A stretch of DNA of 33,225 bases from an uncultured Roseobacter sp. (GCA_913054455.1 CAJXIL010000026.1:1-33225); one strand, 5' to 3'. Positions 18,886 to 27,313 are shown, counted from the stretch's first letter. Notes: generated by a model not told the origin, from the sequence alone. Program-made: numbers and translations.

Positions 18886-20253
18886 ATGAAACAGCTGACC
18901 CGTCATTTTGCTGGCCAGGGATTGATGGCCCGAGTGCTGCGCTCGGCCTCATGGGTGATGATCGGCTATGGCGGCAGCCAGGCGCTGCGGCTGGCAGCCA
19001 ATCTGATCCTGGCCCGGTTGCTCTTCCCTGAGGCCTTTGGCCTGATGGCGCTGGTCACCGTCGTCACTGTGGGGCTATCGCTGTTTTCAGACGTGGGCAT
19101 CGGCCCCTCCATCGCGCAGAACAGCCGTGGAGATGACCCGGATTTTCTCAACACCGCCTGGAGCATTCAGGTGCTGCGGGGGTTTGGCCTCTGGGCCTTT
19201 ACCCTCGTCCTGGCCTGGCCAATGGCATGGTTCTACGCCGCACCGGAATTGCTCTATTACCTTCCTATCGCTGGAATTGGCCTCGCCATTGCCGGCTTCA
19301 ACCCCACCCGGATTGAGACCGCCCACCGCCATCTGCTGGTGGGGCGCGTAACCCTGCTGGATCTGGGGGCACAGGTGATTGGCGTAGGCGCCATGGTGCT
19401 CTTGGCCTGGGTCAGCGGTTCGGTGATTGCGCTGGTGCTGGGCGGGGTCATCCAGGCCACTGCCAAACTGGCGCTGACCCATTTTGGCCTACCCGGCCTG
19501 CGCAACCATTTCCGCTGGGAGCCGGCTTCGGTGAAAGAGCTGGTGCGCTTTGGCAAATGGATTTTCCTATCCACTGCCTTTTGGTTTTTGACCTCCCAGG
19601 GGGATCGGGCGATTTTGGGCAAATTTGTCTCGCTCGAAGTGCTTGGCATCTACAACATCGGCTTTTTCCTCGCCAGTTTTCCAATGCTGCTGGGCCACGC
19701 GGTCAATCAACGTCTGATGATCCCGGTCTATCGCGACACGCCCGTCGCTGCGGATCCTGCCAATCGGCGCAAGCAACGGCTACTGCGGTTTGGACTGACC
19801 ACGGCGATCCTGTCTATGCTGCTGCTGATGGCCTGGATCGGCCCTTGGCTAGTCGATCTGCTCTATGATGCCCGCTATGTGCAGGCTGGGGCGATGATCG
19901 TGATGATCTCCCTAGCGCTGGTGCCTGCGGTGATCACCATGACCTATGATCAGGCTGCTTTGGCGGCGGGTGACAGCCGGTCGTTCTTTGTTTTTACCGC
20001 CAGTCGTGCCCTATTGCAGACCGCCTTGTTTTTGTTCGCGACCATGTGGTTTGGCCTGCCAGGCGGCATTTTTGCCATGGGGCTGTCAATGCTGGCGGCC
20101 TATCCGGTCCTGATCTGGTTGGCCGTCAAACATCAGGCCTGGGACCCGCTGCATGACCTGTGTTTTGCAATAGTCGCTGTACTCATCGGTACCGGAGCAG
20201 TCTACTGGCATCTGGACCGGATCATCGCCATGATCACCCCCCTATCAGCCTAG
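18886..20253 (+). CDS. Wzx-like lipid-linked oligosaccharide flippase
   Basis: A 455-residue polytopic membrane protein of the MOP/MATE-like polysaccharide flippase group, expected to move undecaprenyl-linked repeat units across the inner membrane. The start SASWVMIGYGGSQALRLAAN and LLFPEAFGLMALVTVV match the first two helices of this family; about twelve hydrophobic segments follow, with PTRIETAHRHLL in a cytoplasmic loop and SQGDRAILGKF in the central region. GGAG at 18877-18880 precedes the ATG. It is convergent with the Wzz-like gene, only 55 bases apart. A flippase together with a sugar-phosphate transferase and a co-polymerase indicates a Wzx/Wzy-type pathway. Confidence 0.92.
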   Translation: MKQLTRHFAGQGLMARVLRSASWVMIGYGGSQALRLAANLILARLLFPEAFGLMALVTVVTVGLSLFSDVGIGPSIAQNSRGDDPDFLNTAWSIQVLRGFGLWAFTLVLAWPMAWFYAAPELLYYLPIAGIGLAIAGFNPTRIETAHRHLLVGRVTLLDLGAQVIGVGAMVLLAWVSGSVIALVLGGVIQATAKLALTHFGLPGLRNHFRWEPASVKELVRFGKWIFLSTAFWFLTSQGDRAILGKFVSLEVLGIYNIGFFLASFPMLLGHAVNQRLMIPVYRDTPVAADPANRRKQRLLRFGLTTAILSMLLLMAWIGPWLVDLLYDARYVQAGAMIVMISLALVPAVITMTYDQAALAAGDSRSFFVFTASRALLQTALFLFATMWFGLPGGIFAMGLSMLAAYPVLIWLAVKHQAWDPLHDLCFAIVAVLIGTGAVYWHLDRIIAMITPLSA

Positions 20254-20308
20254 CGGAAGACCTGTGCCACATGCACAGCTCCCGCTGTCAGCAGGCCTAT
20301 TCAACCGG

Positions 20309-21589
20309 TTAGCGCCGTGCCATTTTCTGTGGTCTTGGGCGCAGCCAGCTGCGCAGGAAGCGGCTTAGGCCCCGACCAGGTGGTCTGGTATCCAGTACCG
20401 GTATCGAGGCCACAGGCGCCAGACCAGTTTCGCGCTCCATCTGCGCGGCAGAGCGCAGCACCGGGGCGCGAAGTTCCAGCACAAAGGCAAGGGCGAGCCC
20501 TGCCAGAATACTGGCCATGCCCCCCATCAGCGCCTTGTTTTTACGCGCCGAGGTCGACGGATAATCCGCAAGCCCCGCAGGCTCCAGCACCGTCAGCCGC
20601 TCTCCTTGGCGCGAGGTTTCCAGACGGAACCCAACTTCGGCCTCATTGCGCCGCGTGGATACCACCTCCAGTTCGCCCTGCAGCGACTGCATCTGCCGGG
20701 TGTAGACCCCCAACTGGCGTTGGACCTCAGGCGTGGTTTGCAGGGCCGCTTCCAGCTCTTTCTTGCGCTGGGTCAACAGGTCACGCTGCGCATCCAGAGT
20801 TGCCAGCTGTTCCTGGGCCTCAGCCAACATACGACGCGCTGTCGCTGGGCGCTCATTCGCACTGGCCTGATCTGCGGACCGACGGATCAGGATCTTTTCC
20901 CGTTCAATATCCAGCAGGCTTTCGTTGATGGTCGCCACTTCGTTGCGACGGAATTCAGCCGTGCCAGGCAGCGCAACATCATTGGCGGTATGAAAGGTAG
21001 AGATTTCATCTTCCAGCGCCGTGATCTGGCTTGCCAAAGCAGCTTCTTTTTCAGCAAAAAAGCTCAGGGTCTCACGCGCCTGAGCAATGCGACTGCTGAC
21101 GCTCAGTTCGATGGTGCGGCTGCCAAATTCGCTGGCCACCTGCTGTGCTTGTTCCGCAGTCGGCATCATGGCGGTGATGGTCAAAACCGAAATGGTTCCG
21201 TCATCCGCAAAACCTTCGCGCACAGCGGCAACGCCAGTAATGCTCACGGCGTTGCGCAGCATCACCACCTTTTCGGTCGGCGTAAGAGCAGGAACATCGG
21301 CGTAAAGCGAGAATTTTTCGATGATATCGAGCAGGGTCCCACGGGCCATCAGACGCTGCTCGATCAATTGCATCCGCCGCGCCGAGGAGCCCTCGACAGT
21401 AGATTTAGCAAGATCATCCGCAATCGTGGGCCGGGTGACCTGTATCACCTCGGCGCTGTGATACATATGCTGCTGATTGAGCGCCACCCAGACGGAGAGA
21501 ATGCTGCCCGCCACCACGACATACAAAATCACCGCCGCACGGCGACGCAGCATGTCCAGAAAATCTGCCAGCGAAAAAATCGGCCCCAT
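20309..21589 (-). CDS. Wzz/ExoP-type polysaccharide co-polymerase (chain length determinant)
   Basis: A 426-residue inner-membrane protein. It has a short cytosolic N-terminus with FLDMLRRRAAVI, a first transmembrane helix at about 19-37, a long periplasmic region with extended coiled coil (about 165-310, rich in Glu, Ala, Gln and Arg), and a second helix at about 352-371 preceded by the Pro-containing PAGLADYPSTS segment usual in Wzz proteins. The Arg- and Pro-rich cytosolic tail lacks a kinase domain, which is encoded separately by the preceding gene of the same unit. Its role is control of EPS chain length and export. The ATG is preceded by AAGGTGA. It is the last gene of the minus-strand set sugar transferase, ATPase, co-polymerase. 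Confidence 0.9.
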   Translation of the reverse strand: MGPIFSLADFLDMLRRRAAVILYVVVAGSILSVWVALNQQHMYHSAEVIQVTRPTIADDLAKSTVEGSSARRMQLIEQRLMARGTLLDIIEKFSLYADVPALTPTEKVVMLRNAVSITGVAAVREGFADDGTISVLTITAMMPTAEQAQQVASEFGSRTIELSVSSRIAQARETLSFFAEKEAALASQITALEDEISTFHTANDVALPGTAEFRRNEVATINESLLDIEREKILIRRSADQASANERPATARRMLAEAQEQLATLDAQRDLLTQRKKELEAALQTTPEVQRQLGVYTRQMQSLQGELEVVSTRRNEAEVGFRLETSRQGERLTVLEPAGLADYPSTSARKNKALMGGMASILAGLALAFVLELRAPVLRSAAQMERETGLAPVASIPVLDTRPPGRGLSRFLRSWLRPRPQKMARR

Positions 21590-21741
21590 GGGTCAGCTCA
21601 CCTTGTCGTCTTCTCTCACATCCTGCCCGTGTTTGCTGCCGCAGACCAGCGCACAAGCGGATACATTCACCAAGTCTTACAGCACTGCAACCGGGCAAAA
21701 CTGTGGCTTTGACCGGGTGCTTTGGCGAAAGACGATGGATT

Positions 21742-22854
21742 TTAGGGTGTGACCTGCGACTTATCGGACTGTTGCGCCCGGTTCAGCACCACACCAAGCA
21801 GTGGCGCATGGCCTGCGAGCATCTTTTCGCAAGCGGCAAGTTCGGCCGCAGTGGTCCGATCCCCATCAGAGATCAACAGCACACCGTCCACCTGCGGCAA
21901 GAAGGCGGTGACGTCATCATGCTCCAGCACAGGCGGCAGATCGAACAGGACGGTATCAGCCTGGGTCTCTTCGATCATAGAAGAGATCACCTCTGCGGCG
22001 CGACGGTCATGCAGGATATCCGAGGCATTGAGTTCGGGATGACAATTGCAACCCACCGCCAAGGTATCCGACAATCGTTGCAGGTGCTGGCCCAGAGGCA
22101 CTTCACCCGCGAGGAAGGCTGCCATGTTGCCATGGGGGGGAATGCCCAGCGCTGATGCGATGCCGGGGTTGCGGAAATTCATATCCATCAGCAGAGTGCG
22201 GCTCTGAGGCACGCGGGCAAGGCTCAGCGCAAGATTAACCGCGCTAAAGGTGGTGCCCCCTCCTGCGGCGGGGCTGGTAATCGCCACACGTTTCCAGCCA
22301 TGAGCCTTGAGACTGTGGAGTAGCCGGGTGCGTAGCAGATCGAAGGCCCGCGCGGTTGGCGAGGCGCGAAAGGCGCTCACCAAGGGCAGGCGCGACGGTT
22401 TTTGCCCCAGGAAGTCAAAGGGAACCTTAGGCATCTGCAACCAGGGATCAAAGCGCGTTGGCAAACCTGCTGGTGGGTCCTGCACAATATCAACCCGCGC
22501 CTGCGGATCCAGTTCCAACCGGGTCGTGACGGGTGCCGGGCGCACCGGCTGTGGGTCCGAACTTTCTGACTTTAGCGTTGCCCTTGGCCGCGTTGCCGCT
22601 GCTGAGGGGGGGATCTGTGGGGCGGCATCAGTTTCCACAGGCGCCGCAGCTTTCAGGCCAGCCCTCTGGCCTTGCATTTGATCCGCCTTTTGGCGCGCCT
22701 GGGCGCTGCGGCGACGAAACGTTTTGAAACCCTTTTGCGTCATGCGGTCCTCACCACCTGTGTCAAAGGTCGGCGCTGTGTTACTCAGGGCAGTTTCACC
22801 GTCCTGTGGACGGGCTGGCATGCCATCAGAGGCTGATACAGCAAAATGCTTCAT
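21742..22854 (-). CDS. CpsD/ExoP-like BY-kinase-fold ATPase with altered Walker A
   Basis: A 370-residue soluble protein. The first 160 residues are a Pro/Ala/Arg-rich linker; the rest is the P-loop fold of bacterial tyrosine kinase and MinD-like proteins that pair with Wzz. Walker A reads TSPAAGGGTTFSAVN: at the position of the catalytic lysine is Thr201 (codon ACC, at 22252-22254). Walker A' LLMDMNFRNPG and Walker B VLFDLPPV are kept. The C-terminus ends without the tyrosine cluster usual in autophosphorylating kinases. It is therefore likely a degenerate regulator or scaffold for the co-polymerase, or uses a modified nucleotide site. AGGAG precedes ATG 22854. The reading frame is intact, so it is not a broken gene. 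Confidence 0.87.
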   Translation of the reverse strand: MKHFAVSASDGMPARPQDGETALSNTAPTFDTGGEDRMTQKGFKTFRRRSAQARQKADQMQGQRAGLKAAAPVETDAAPQIPPSAAATRPRATLKSESSDPQPVRPAPVTTRLELDPQARVDIVQDPPAGLPTRFDPWLQMPKVPFDFLGQKPSRLPLVSAFRASPTARAFDLLRTRLLHSLKAHGWKRVAITSPAAGGGTTFSAVNLALSLARVPQSRTLLMDMNFRNPGIASALGIPPHGNMAAFLAGEVPLGQHLQRLSDTLAVGCNCHPELNASDILHDRRAAEVISSMIEETQADTVLFDLPPVLEHDDVTAFLPQVDGVLLISDGDRTTAAELAACEKMLAGHAPLLGVVLNRAQQSDKSQVTP

Positions 22855-23052
22855 GCGTCATCTCCTGACAATTCCAACATCTCAAACCTAACTTCAGGAA
22901 CTGTCCTGCCCGCTGTGCCCAGCGTATTTCTCGCCCCTGTCCTTCGCCCTTCGTGCTCCGGCTTAGACCTTTTCAAATCTGTGTCGCAGTCAAGGGCAAA
23001 GAGATTAATATCCAGTGCCTTTGTTGCGACCACTGACCACCCATCCAGCAGC

Positions 23053-23862
23053 TTAGTAACCGGTCCCCTTGGCAACAACGCCAACCGTGCGCAACAAAAG
23101 GCTCAGATCTTGCCGCAACCCCATATCACAAAGGTAGTCCACATCGGCCTTGGCCCGCGAGGCAAAACTGCTTTCGTTGCGGGTAGAGACCTGCCAGATC
23201 CCTGTGATGCCGGGTTTTACAGCAAAGTAAGCGCTGGGCTCACCATACAAAGGCAGCTGCTCCGGCAGCATAGGGCGCGGGCCGACCAGGCTCATCTCTC
23301 CGGTGGCCACGTTCCAAAGCTGAGGCAGCTCATCCAGGGAGGTCATGCGCAGAAACCGCCCCACGCGGGTAATCCGTGGGTCAGATTTAAGCTTTTGAGT
23401 GGTTTCCCACTCGTGGCGCAGCTCTGGATCACTATCCAGATACTCCTGCAACCGCGCATCCGCGTCCCGGACCATGGTGCGCAGCTTGAAAATGCGAAAG
23501 CGTTTGCCCTGTTGCCCCAACCGGTCCTGACTGTAAAACGGTAGACCGCTTTCTAGCCACAGCACCAAGGCGGACAGGACAATAATCGGCAGGGCGACAG
23601 GCAGCGCCAGCAAAACCAGGAGCAGGTCCAGCATCCGCTTTCCTGCTACTGCGTAGCCCGAGTTTTTGCCCCGCGCCGATGCCAATGCCTGACTGATACT
23701 GCCGCCTACAGTTTGGGGAGGGACCGAAACAGGGCCAGCCGGGCTCATCACCGGGCTCGCCGCACAAACCAAGGAGGATCTCCGTGCGGTGGTGATACCG
23801 GACAAGGTCAAACCTGGCGCAGCCAAAGCCTGCTCGGTTGCGTTTGATACGAAATCTTTCAT
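23053..23862 (-). CDS. Undecaprenyl-phosphate sugar-phosphate transferase (initiating EPS glycosyltransferase)
   Basis: A bacterial sugar transferase of the PssA/ExoY/WcaJ C-terminal type that places the first sugar-phosphate on undecaprenyl phosphate. AGKRMLDLLLVLLALPVALP begins the single re-entrant membrane helix. The cytosolic catalytic part has FRIFKLRTM, LRMTSLDELPQLWNV, GEMSLVGPRPM and KPGITGIWQVS, all hallmarks. At about 270 residues it is the short form without the four-helix N-terminal region of WbaP. ATG 23862 is preferred, with GGGG six bases upstream; GTG 23868 is in frame and possible. It is the first gene of the minus-strand EPS unit and is followed by the ATPase and co-polymerase genes. 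Confidence 0.95.
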   Translation of the reverse strand: MKDFVSNATEQALAAPGLTLSGITTARRSSLVCAASPVMSPAGPVSVPPQTVGGSISQALASARGKNSGYAVAGKRMLDLLLVLLALPVALPIIVLSALVLWLESGLPFYSQDRLGQQGKRFRIFKLRTMVRDADARLQEYLDSDPELRHEWETTQKLKSDPRITRVGRFLRMTSLDELPQLWNVATGEMSLVGPRPMLPEQLPLYGEPSAYFAVKPGITGIWQVSTRNESSFASRAKADVDYLCDMGLRQDLSLLLRTVGVVAKGTGY

Positions 23863-24576
23863 CGTCACCCCATGCGCTCACAGCTTTTGCTCCGGAAAGA
23901 TCCCGGTGCTCAAAGCTCCTTCATTTGCCAAAACCCGCAACAGCAGCGAAGCGGGCGATGTCATCACTTTTTGGGTTTTACCGAACCATGCCCCCACATG
24001 GTTCGCCCCTGCTGAATGCTTGGGCTGGATACCCCTGTGGCTCTTTCAAGCTACAGCATTCCGTGACCAGAATATATCTAATCAAATTGTAGGGAATTAT
24101 AACTAAAGGTTAGCGATTGGGGCAAAAAAGGGTCCCAAAAGCGCAAAAGGGGAAACAATCCATCCTCTTGGCTAGCAACTATCCGCAAAACCCCAAAAAT
24201 CATCAAAGCCGCTTCATGCTTTAGGCGACAAAATGCCTGATTCTTTACTGCTGCACCACCCGTTGGTCGCTGCTGCGCCTCGCGCCCCTCAGGCCGTGAC
24301 ATGGCACCTCGAAACCTCCTGCTTAGCCCGCATCCCGTGGCAACCGCCCTGAATATGACCACCCTTGTCGCCTATGTTGCGAAGGCACCCTCCCGGAACC
24401 AACTGCAAAGAGCGGGGTTCACCGTATTGCGCACCAGCGCCGCCGCCCTATTGGGGCAGTGGCGCTGGGCCCAAGGGGATACAATCTCCAAAGGGAGATA
24501 AATCTGCGCGGGAGCGCCCTCCTTTTTTGATCAGACCTCCGTGCCCAGGAGACCCCGATTGGCACAATTCCCCCAC
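23863..24576. other. 714-bp intergenic region without a supported gene
   Basis: Lies upstream of the sugar transferase gene and downstream of the TIGR03084 gene, both on the minus strand. It holds an AT-rich patch (about 24061-24190), the candidate promoter described separately, and a small hairpin ATCTCC-AAAG-GGAGAT at 24484-24499 near the T-run at 24523-24528. Short open frames here (up to about 105 codons) show no recognisable protein features. I see no RNA gene. Confidence 0.5.
24096..24125 (-). promoter_or_regulatory. Candidate sigma70-like promoter upstream of EPS initiation gene
   Basis: On the minus strand TTGCCC (24120-24125) and TATAAT (24096-24101, a perfect -10 hexamer) are separated by 18 bases inside an AT-rich patch. 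The start codon at 23862 is about 230 bases downstream, so the leader would be long. This is supported by pattern only. Confidence 0.3.
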
Positions 24577-25371
24577 TTACGTTTTGTGGCGCGCGCCCTT
24601 TGCCGGGGGCGTTTCAGCGGGACCGGCGAAACACTGTGCCACCTCCATCCACCGCGCAGCCAGGGCGCCACGGGTCTCAAGATCTGTATCCGCGATGTTA
24701 CGCACCTGCGTGACCACCTGGGAAAACTCCACCGCAGAGCCACGCACCACATTGTCCGGTTGGGGGTCGTTCCAGGTCCAGACCGCACCAGAGGGGCCCG
24801 TCAGCTCCACAAAAGGAGCGGGCTCTGGAATGGGCTCTTTGCGGTTTTTGAAGGTCCAGCCATGGGTCGAAACTCCCAGATGCGCGATATTGCGGATCCG
24901 GTCTTGCTCTTGCCGCTCTACGCCCAATAGATCAAAGACCTCCTGCCCATGAGCCCAGGTCTCCATCTGCCGCGCCGTGATCGAGCTGAGCGCACTCATA
25001 TCTGGACCCACCCATTTTACCCGCGCTTTTGGGTCAGCCTCGGCAAAAGCATCGGCGCAGCGCTCAGCCCCGGCGCGCCATGCCTCAAACAAAGCCCGCC
25101 CCGACAGGCCGTCGAGCCAGGGGAACTGGCACTCCAAAATTGATTTTCCCGATTGCATATCCTTCACAATCGGCCCGATGAACGTCCCAAAGGCCACCTG
25201 CCCCTGCAGCGAGGTTTCAGCCGCAACGTTGAAAAGATGCAGATGCCCCAACACGTGATCAATGGTCCAATCCTTGAACAATGTGGGGCGATGCAAGTCC
25301 GCCTCTGGCAGATCCTGTAAAAGAGCAGCAAGCGCCTGACTCTCGGCGCGGAAATCTTCAGCTTGTTGCAT
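24577..25371 (-). CDS. TIGR03084-family metal-binding protein (DinB / maleylpyruvate isomerase-like fold)
   Basis: A 264-residue protein of the DinB/YfiT-like four-helix bundle superfamily that includes mycothiol-dependent maleylpyruvate isomerase. The FKDWTIDHVLGHLHLFN segment gives His39 and His43 as likely metal ligands and METWAHGQEVFDLLG gives His141, the three-histidine pattern of the fold. Family members are annotated as metal-binding proteins of unknown substrate, possibly thiol-dependent isomerases or transferases. AGGGAG precedes ATG 25371. It is divergent from a TetR regulator and an acyl-CoA dehydrogenase, so a role in breakdown or detoxification of a small acid under TetR control is inferred from context only. 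Confidence 0.85.
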   Translation of the reverse strand: MQQAEDFRAESQALAALLQDLPEADLHRPTLFKDWTIDHVLGHLHLFNVAAETSLQGQVAFGTFIGPIVKDMQSGKSILECQFPWLDGLSGRALFEAWRAGAERCADAFAEADPKARVKWVGPDMSALSSITARQMETWAHGQEVFDLLGVERQEQDRIRNIAHLGVSTHGWTFKNRKEPIPEPAPFVELTGPSGAVWTWNDPQPDNVVRGSAVEFSQVVTQVRNIADTDLETRGALAARWMEVAQCFAGPAETPPAKGARHKT

Positions 25372-25388
25372 GTTTGGCTCCCTTTGTT

Positions 25389-25412
25389 GGTCAAATGCCG
25401 CTGCGTTTGACC
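25389..25412. promoter_or_regulatory. Candidate TetR operator, 7-bp perfect dyad
   Basis: GGTCAAA (25389-25395) and TTTGACC (25406-25412) form a perfect inverted repeat with a 10-bp spacer. It lies 18 bases upstream of the TIGR03084 start and 63 bases upstream of the TetR start, in the shared divergent intergenic region, which is the usual place for a TetR autoregulatory site. Confidence 0.5.
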
Positions 25413-25428
25413 TGAATTCATGAGATTG

Positions 25429-25448
25429 AACAGACCAGATGTTCTGTT
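25429..25448. promoter_or_regulatory. Second candidate operator dyad
   Basis: AACAGA (25429-25434) and TCTGTT (25443-25448) form a 6-bp inverted repeat with an 8-bp spacer, just upstream of the TetR ribosome site. Its sequence is unrelated to the GGTCAAA dyad, so at most one of them need be the TetR site. Confidence 0.35.
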
Positions 25449-25474
25449 TTACGATTCGTCAAAAGGATATGCCG

Positions 25475-26173
25475 ATGCGCTCAGGAACCGAAGACCAACC
25501 GAACGTCACCGAAGGCCAGGCCCAAGCCCAGCGCAGCAACCCGCTGCGGGTGGCCCGCACCCGAGGCAAAATCCTTGATGCGGTGATCTCATCGCTGGAC
25601 GAAGTTGGCTATTCAGAATGTTCCATAAACCGGGTGCAGACCCTAGCCGGGGTCTCACGCGGTGCGCTCACCCATCACTTCCCGTCCAAAGAAGAGATGA
25701 TGGTGAAAACCTTGGAGCATCTGCTGGCTCCGGTGCGCGGCACCTCAATCCCCGACGACCAGGAGGCCAATATGCTGCGCCCCTCTGAGGGCAGTGATAA
25801 TCTGCAGGACCAGCTTCATGCGCTTTGGAGGCAGGTCATTAATACCCGCGAAGGGCGCGCCCTGATGGAAATCCTGGTTGCCGCCCGCACGGATGAGGCG
25901 CTGCGCAGCCGCATCACCCCAGCGCTCTGGAGCTACAACGACGAATTTAACCGCAACATTGCCAATCTCTACCAGGCCACCGAAGGGCATGAGGATGAGC
26001 TGGCACTGCTTTGGTCGATCTGCCGCAGTTTCATGCGGGGGCTGCACACTCAGGTCCCCTTTGAACGGGATCCCAAAATTATCACCAAGATGGTCGATCT
26101 GTTTGGCCGCATCATGGCACCGCATATGTCCGCGCGCAGCCCTAAGGGAGAGACCAATGAAGAACCCATTTGA
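25475..26173 (+). CDS. TetR/AcrR family transcriptional regulator
   Basis: A 232-residue regulator. After an unstructured polar start, residues about 25-75 form the DNA-binding domain: TRGKILDAVISSLDEVGY, then CSINRVQTLAGVSRGALTHHF and PSKEEMM, the standard TetR helix-turn-helix. The C-terminal ligand domain is rich in helices and includes EILVAARTDEALRSRITPAL. ATG 25475 is preferred because AAAAGGA (25461-25467) lies seven bases upstream; ATG 25439 and 25469 are in frame alternatives. It overlaps the acyl-CoA dehydrogenase gene by 17 bases and is divergent from the TIGR03084 gene, so both are probable targets. The ligand is likely an acyl-CoA or related acid, by context. Confidence 0.9.
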   Translation: MRSGTEDQPNVTEGQAQAQRSNPLRVARTRGKILDAVISSLDEVGYSECSINRVQTLAGVSRGALTHHFPSKEEMMVKTLEHLLAPVRGTSIPDDQEANMLRPSEGSDNLQDQLHALWRQVINTREGRALMEILVAARTDEALRSRITPALWSYNDEFNRNIANLYQATEGHEDELALLWSICRSFMRGLHTQVPFERDPKIITKMVDLFGRIMAPHMSARSPKGETNEEPI

Positions 26174-27299
26174 AACGCCGGAACATCGCGCTTTTCGAGA
26201 CAGTATTCGCAGCTTTGTGGAAAAGGAAATCCAACCCTATTGCGACGACTGGGACGAAGCGGGCGCGGTGCCTTGGGAACTGCACCAGAAAATCGGAGAG
26301 TTTGGTGTCTGGGGGTTTGGCATTGATGAGAAATACGGCGGCCTGGGGTTTGACGACTGTTTCCTGCGCGCAGCCTATAGCGAAGAGCTGTGCCGCTGTG
26401 GCGCTGGCGGGGTAACCGCCGCCTTGGCGGGGCGCACCATTTCCGTTGAACCCATCGCGCGGCTTGCCTGCGACGACATCCGCGAACGGGTGCTGCCGGA
26501 AATCCTGTCTGGGCGTAAAGGTTCCTCCCTCGGGGTAACTGAACCGGGGGGCGGTTCGGATGTCGCCAACCTCAAGACCACGGCGCGGCGCGATGGCAAT
26601 CACTGGGTGCTCAATGGCTCCAAGACCTTTATCACTGGCGGGATGACCTCGGATTACTTTGTCATCCCGGCCCGTACTGGTGGCCAGGGGCTGGACGGGA
26701 TCTCCCTGTTCTTTGTAGAGGCGGATACCGCTGGCTTCTCGCGGTCTGCCCTAACCCGCAAGATGGGCTGGTGGTGCTCGGATCAGGCAACGCTGTTTCT
26801 GGACGAGGTTCGCGTTCCTGCCAGCAACATGATGGGCGGCGAAGGCACCGGGTTTCTGGCCATCATGAACAATTTCAACATGGAGCGGATCAACCTGATT
26901 GCCGGGGTTCTGGGCATGATGAAGACCTGCCTTGAGGACAGTATCGCCTGGGCGCAGGAGCGCGAGACCTTTGGCAAGAAGCTGATCCGCCATCAGGTGA
27001 TCCGCCATAAGATCGCCGATATGTCCGCCCGTATCGACGCGGTAGAGGCGACGCTGCGGATGATCTGCTGGCAGGTGAACCAGGGTGACATGCCAGTGGC
27101 AGAACTGAGCAAGGCCAAGTTTTTTGCCACTAAGGCCTGCGAATTCTGCGCCTCAGAGGCCATGCAAATCCTGGGCGGCGCGGGCTATCTGCGCGGCAAC
27201 CGGGTGGAGCGCATATACCGAGAGGTCAAGGTCATGGCCATTGGCGGCGGGTCCGAAGAGATCATGCGGGATCTGGCCGTGCGCCAGATGGGATTGTGA
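26157..27299 (+). CDS. Acyl-CoA dehydrogenase
   Basis: A 380-residue flavoprotein that should introduce an alpha,beta double bond into an acyl-CoA and pass electrons to ETF. The N-terminal helical domain (FETPEHRAFRDSIRSFVEKE) leads to the beta domain with SLGVTEPGGGSDVANLKT and WVLNGSKTFITGG, then the C-terminal helical domain with WAQERETFGKKLI, MQILGGAGYLRGNRVER and the final AIGGGSEEIMRDL. The position of the medium-chain enzyme base is Gly here, but Glu243 in NMERINL matches the base position of isovaleryl- and long-chain-type enzymes. The real start is ATG 26157 with AAGGGAG at 26144-26150, overlapping the TetR gene. Substrate unknown. Confidence 0.95.
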   Translation: MKNPFETPEHRAFRDSIRSFVEKEIQPYCDDWDEAGAVPWELHQKIGEFGVWGFGIDEKYGGLGFDDCFLRAAYSEELCRCGAGGVTAALAGRTISVEPIARLACDDIRERVLPEILSGRKGSSLGVTEPGGGSDVANLKTTARRDGNHWVLNGSKTFITGGMTSDYFVIPARTGGQGLDGISLFFVEADTAGFSRSALTRKMGWWCSDQATLFLDEVRVPASNMMGGEGTGFLAIMNNFNMERINLIAGVLGMMKTCLEDSIAWAQERETFGKKLIRHQVIRHKIADMSARIDAVEATLRMICWQVNQGDMPVAELSKAKFFATKACEFCASEAMQILGGAGYLRGNRVERIYREVKVMAIGGGSEEIMRDLAVRQMGL

Positions 27300-27313
27300 T
27301 CCCCTTTGGGTGG

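Noticed and set aside
20606-21712. Long plus-strand open frame (368 codons) opposite the Wzz-like gene
   Set aside because: It is antisense to a gene with clear Wzz features, and its translation has no domain character; GC-rich DNA produces such frames by chance.
21742-22854. CpsD-like gene as a pseudogene
   Set aside because: The frame, start site and other nucleotide-binding motifs are intact; only the Walker A lysine and tyrosine tail are missing, which is better recorded as a divergent protein.
24078-24501. Possible small genes in the 714-bp gap (24078-24362 minus, 24301-24501 plus)
   Set aside because: No ribosome site, no hydrophobic or conserved pattern, and mutual overlap; treated as non-coding.
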